A DNA stretch of 26,307 bases from DATAQC01 sp046263055 (GTDB lineage: Bacteria; Actinomycetota; Acidimicrobiia; Acidimicrobiales; AC-14): NCBI GenBank assembly GCA_046263055.1, contig JBHELO010000072.1, positions 1-26,307 of the forward strand, read 5' to 3'. Below, piece after piece: positions 24,289 to 26,307 of the stretch (the first letter of the stretch is position 1; every line of letters begins with the position of its first letter). The notes beneath the pieces were generated by a model. The model was given only the letters and a program-made list of their open reading frames with translations. It did not search any database and was not told where the DNA came from. Position numbers and translations under genes: made by a program.

Positions 24289-25148
24289 CCGGTACCGAGC
24301 CGTCGCTGAGGCCGGGCACGTCGCAGTCCCAAGAGCTCTACCTCGATCTCTTGATGCGCGTCCTGACCCGCTCTGGCTTCGAGGAGCGCTACCGCCCGCT
24401 GGCCGGTCGCCGGGGCGTAGTGGGCACGGCCGTCCGCCTGTCGAGGCGCCTGCTCAACGGGCGGGGCCTCGACGTGGTGCGCATCGTTGACCCCGCCGTG
24501 ACCAGGCGGGACCGCCAGGAGGGGCGCGACCTGCCGCCCGAGGCGGAGACGATGATCGGGCTGCGCAGGCTCGCCAGCCTTCAGCGGTGCGTCGCCCAGG
24601 TGCTCCACGACGACGTCCCGGGAGACCTGTTGGAAGCGGGCGTGTGGCGGGGCGGTGCCTCCATCTTCATGCGGGCGGCGCTGAAGGCGTTCGGCGCCGA
24701 GGACCGGGTCGTGTGGGTGGCCGACTCGTTCCAAGGGCTACCGCCGCCCGACCCGGACCGGTACCCGGCCGACGCCGATGACCCCCATTGGCGCATCGAA
24801 GGGCTGGCCGTGTCCATGGGCGACGTCCGGGCCAACTTCGCCAAGTACGGGCTCCTGGACGATCAGGTCAAGTTCCTGCCCGGCTGGTTCCAGGACACCC
24901 TCCCGTCGGCGCCCATCGACCATCTCGCCGTCCTGCGCCTCGACGGCGACATGTACGAGTCGACGATCGTCACACTGAGGGCGCTGTATCCCAAGGTGTC
25001 GCCCGGGGGCTTCGTGGTGGTGGACGACTATGGGGCCGTCGAGGGATGCCGGGCGGCCGTCGACGACTTCCGTGCCGAGCACGGCATCATCGAGACGATG
25101 GAGGAGATCGACTGGACGGGGCGCCTGTGGCGGCGGCACCCGGCCTGA
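24285..25148 (+). CDS. TylF/MycF-like O-methyltransferase
   Basis: 287 residues in the macrocin O-methyltransferase (TylF) family, SAM- and metal-dependent enzymes that methylate sugar hydroxyls. Evidence: LLEAGVWRGGASIFMRAAL (SAM site), WVADSFQGLPPPD, MGDVRANFAKYGL, VKFLPGWFQDTLP, and the metal-binding LRLDGDMYESTI with VVDDYGAVEGC. The family's known members modify deoxysugars on macrolides; relatives in polysaccharide loci are thought to methylate repeat-unit sugars. ATG 24285 overlaps the CapK stop as ATGA, so translation is probably coupled. Confidence 0.9.
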   Translation: MTGTEPSLRPGTSQSQELYLDLLMRVLTRSGFEERYRPLAGRRGVVGTAVRLSRRLLNGRGLDVVRIVDPAVTRRDRQEGRDLPPEAETMIGLRRLASLQRCVAQVLHDDVPGDLLEAGVWRGGASIFMRAALKAFGAEDRVVWVADSFQGLPPPDPDRYPADADDPHWRIEGLAVSMGDVRANFAKYGLLDDQVKFLPGWFQDTLPSAPIDHLAVLRLDGDMYESTIVTLRALYPKVSPGGFVVVDDYGAVEGCRAAVDDFRAEHGIIETMEEIDWTGRLWRRHPA

Positions 25149-25186
25149 CGGACATCGGCCCCTCCACTACCGAACGGGCGCGGCCC

Positions 25187-25203
25187 GCTACCGCCGGTAG
25201 CAT
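25187..25203 (+). promoter_or_regulatory. Palindrome overlapping a putative leaderless -10 box of the wzz/BY-kinase gene
   Basis: GCTACCG-C-CGGTAGC (25187-25201) is a perfect 15-bp palindrome. Its right arm overlaps TAGCAT (25198-25203), a TANNNT box placed exactly six bases before the ATG at 25210. No ribosome binding site is seen, consistent with a leaderless transcript. A regulator binding the palindrome would block the -10 box (inference). Confidence 0.45.
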
Positions 25204-25209
25204 GGGCCA

Positions 25210-26307
25210 ATGCCGGGGACGGGGGACGAGGGGTCGGAGGCGCCGCTTCGCGAGTACCTCCGCGTCGTCAGGCGCCGGAAGGTCGTCATCGCCGCGTGTG
25301 TCGCCGTCGCCGTCGCCGTCGCCCTGCTCCTGAGCCTCTTCCAGACGCCGGTGTACGAAGCGGTGGCGGAGGTCCTGCTGCAACCGCGGAACAGCGAGAC
25401 GATCTTCGACACGACCCAAGGCCGGGTGACGGACCCGGCGCGCGACGTCCAGACCCAGATCCACATCCTGCAGAGCGCCCCTGTGAGGGCGGCGGTGCGC
25501 GCCCAACTCGGATCGGCCTCCCCCGTCCAGGCGTCGCCTGCCGGGCAGACCGACATCATCGAGGTCAGCTCCCGCAGCACCAACGCCAAGCGGGCGGCGG
25601 ACACCGCCAACTCCTACGCCCACGCCTACATCGACCTCCGCCAGAAGCAGGCCGTGAACGACGCTCTGGCCGCCGCCCAGCAGATCCAGGGGAAGATCGG
25701 CGACCTCCAGAAGCAGATCGACGGCTTCGAGTCACAGATCAGCTCCGCTCCTGCCGCCCAGCAGAACGCCGTGCGGGAGTCGATCACGCCACAGCGGGAC
25801 GCGGTGGTCCAGCAGCAAGGGGTGTTCAAGAGCCAGCTCGACAAGCTCCAGGTGGACGCCGCCCTCCAGAGCGGCGGCGCGCAGCTCTCCAGCGAGGCGT
25901 CGACCCCGACCCAGCCGGTGGCACCCCGCCCCCTCCGCAGCGGCGCGCTGGCGGGGGTGGTCGGCTTCCTGGCCGGCGTGGGCCTGGCCTTCTTCGTCGA
26001 CTACCTGGACGACTCCGTGAAGACCAAGGACGACCTGGCACGGGTCGCACCCAGCGTCCCCGTGATCGGGCTGATCCCGGCTATCGCTGGCTGGAAGGTC
26101 GCCGAGGACCCCCAGGTCGTGTCCCTGGATGATCCACGGGCACCCGCCTCGGAGGCGTACCGGACACTGCGGACGTCCATCCAGTTCCTGGCCCTGGAGC
26201 AGCCGATGCGGACGCTGCAGGTCACGAGCGCCAGTGCCCAGGAGGGCAAGACGACCACGCTGGTCAACCTGGCGGTGGCCCTGGCCCGGGCCGGGCAGCG
26301 GGTGATC
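25210..26307 (+). CDS. Wzz chain-length determinant fused to BY-kinase (Wzc/CapAB type), 3' truncated by window end
   Basis: 366 residues are present and the frame is still open at the edge. Domains: short cytoplasmic tail, first membrane helix about 24-44, FQTPVYEAVAEVLLQPR just outside it, periplasmic-side segment with a coiled coil about 145-220, Pro-rich TQPVAPRPLRSG (234-245), second helix about 245-264, then the cytoplasmic kinase domain with PASEAYRTLRTSI (312-324) and Walker A ASAQEGKTTTLVNLA (341-355). Walker A', Walker B and the tyrosine tail would lie beyond the window. It controls polymer length and export and is regulated by tyrosine phosphorylation. It follows the TylF-like gene after 61 bases but probably has its own promoter. 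Confidence 0.93.
   Translation, partial: MPGTGDEGSEAPLREYLRVVRRRKVVIAACVAVAVAVALLLSLFQTPVYEAVAEVLLQPRNSETIFDTTQGRVTDPARDVQTQIHILQSAPVRAAVRAQLGSASPVQASPAGQTDIIEVSSRSTNAKRAADTANSYAHAYIDLRQKQAVNDALAAAQQIQGKIGDLQKQIDGFESQISSAPAAQQNAVRESITPQRDAVVQQQGVFKSQLDKLQVDAALQSGGAQLSSEASTPTQPVAPRPLRSGALAGVVGFLAGVGLAFFVDYLDDSVKTKDDLARVAPSVPVIGLIPAIAGWKVAEDPQVVSLDDPRAPASEAYRTLRTSIQFLALEQPMRTLQVTSASAQEGKTTTLVNLAVALARAGQRVI

Overview
The window is very GC-rich, uses many GTG and TTG starts, and is tightly packed with overlapping genes. With TANNNT-type -10 boxes placed so that transcription would begin at the start codon, this points to an actinobacterium; a member of Acidimicrobiia is my guess, not something the sequence proves. 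Nearly the whole window is one surface or exopolysaccharide locus of the Wzx/Wzy type.

Layout, left to right. A decayed N-terminal Wzz fragment (209-365) precedes a WecA/WbpL-like initiating phosphosugar transferase (+). A 180-bp convergent spacer carries a 16-bp tandem repeat. A minus-strand operon follows: WbuB-like glycosyltransferase, SDR epimerase-like protein, heparinase II/III-like protein. Divergent from it is a plus-strand pair, DUF362 protein and CapK/PaaK-like adenylating enzyme. Then come single genes on alternating strands: an MDR-Gfo/Idh/MocA two-domain oxidoreductase (-), WecB UDP-GlcNAc 2-epimerase (+), and a GT4-methyltransferase fusion (-). A plus-strand operon holds the Wzx-like flippase, GT2, methyltransferase, GT4 and sulfotransferase. 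A minus-strand operon holds a second DUF362 protein, a Wzy-like polymerase and a CmoB-like methyltransferase. Last is a plus-strand run: second CapK-like enzyme, TylF-like methyltransferase, and a Wzz/BY-kinase gene cut by the window end.

How it may work together (inference): the WecA-like enzyme loads a sugar phosphate on the lipid carrier, WecB supplies UDP-ManNAc, four glycosyltransferases (one fused to a methylase) extend the repeat unit, and methyl and sulfate groups decorate it. Wzx flips it, Wzy polymerises it, and the Wzz/BY-kinase sets chain length. The least explained part is a DUF362 + CapK module present twice: the two DUF362 proteins are both predicted at 505 residues with the same conserved blocks, each beside a CapK-like gene, once co-directional and overlapping, once divergent with a 37-bp gap. 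It looks like a dedicated but uncharacterised modification step of this polysaccharide. No tRNA, rRNA, CRISPR array or insertion sequence was seen.
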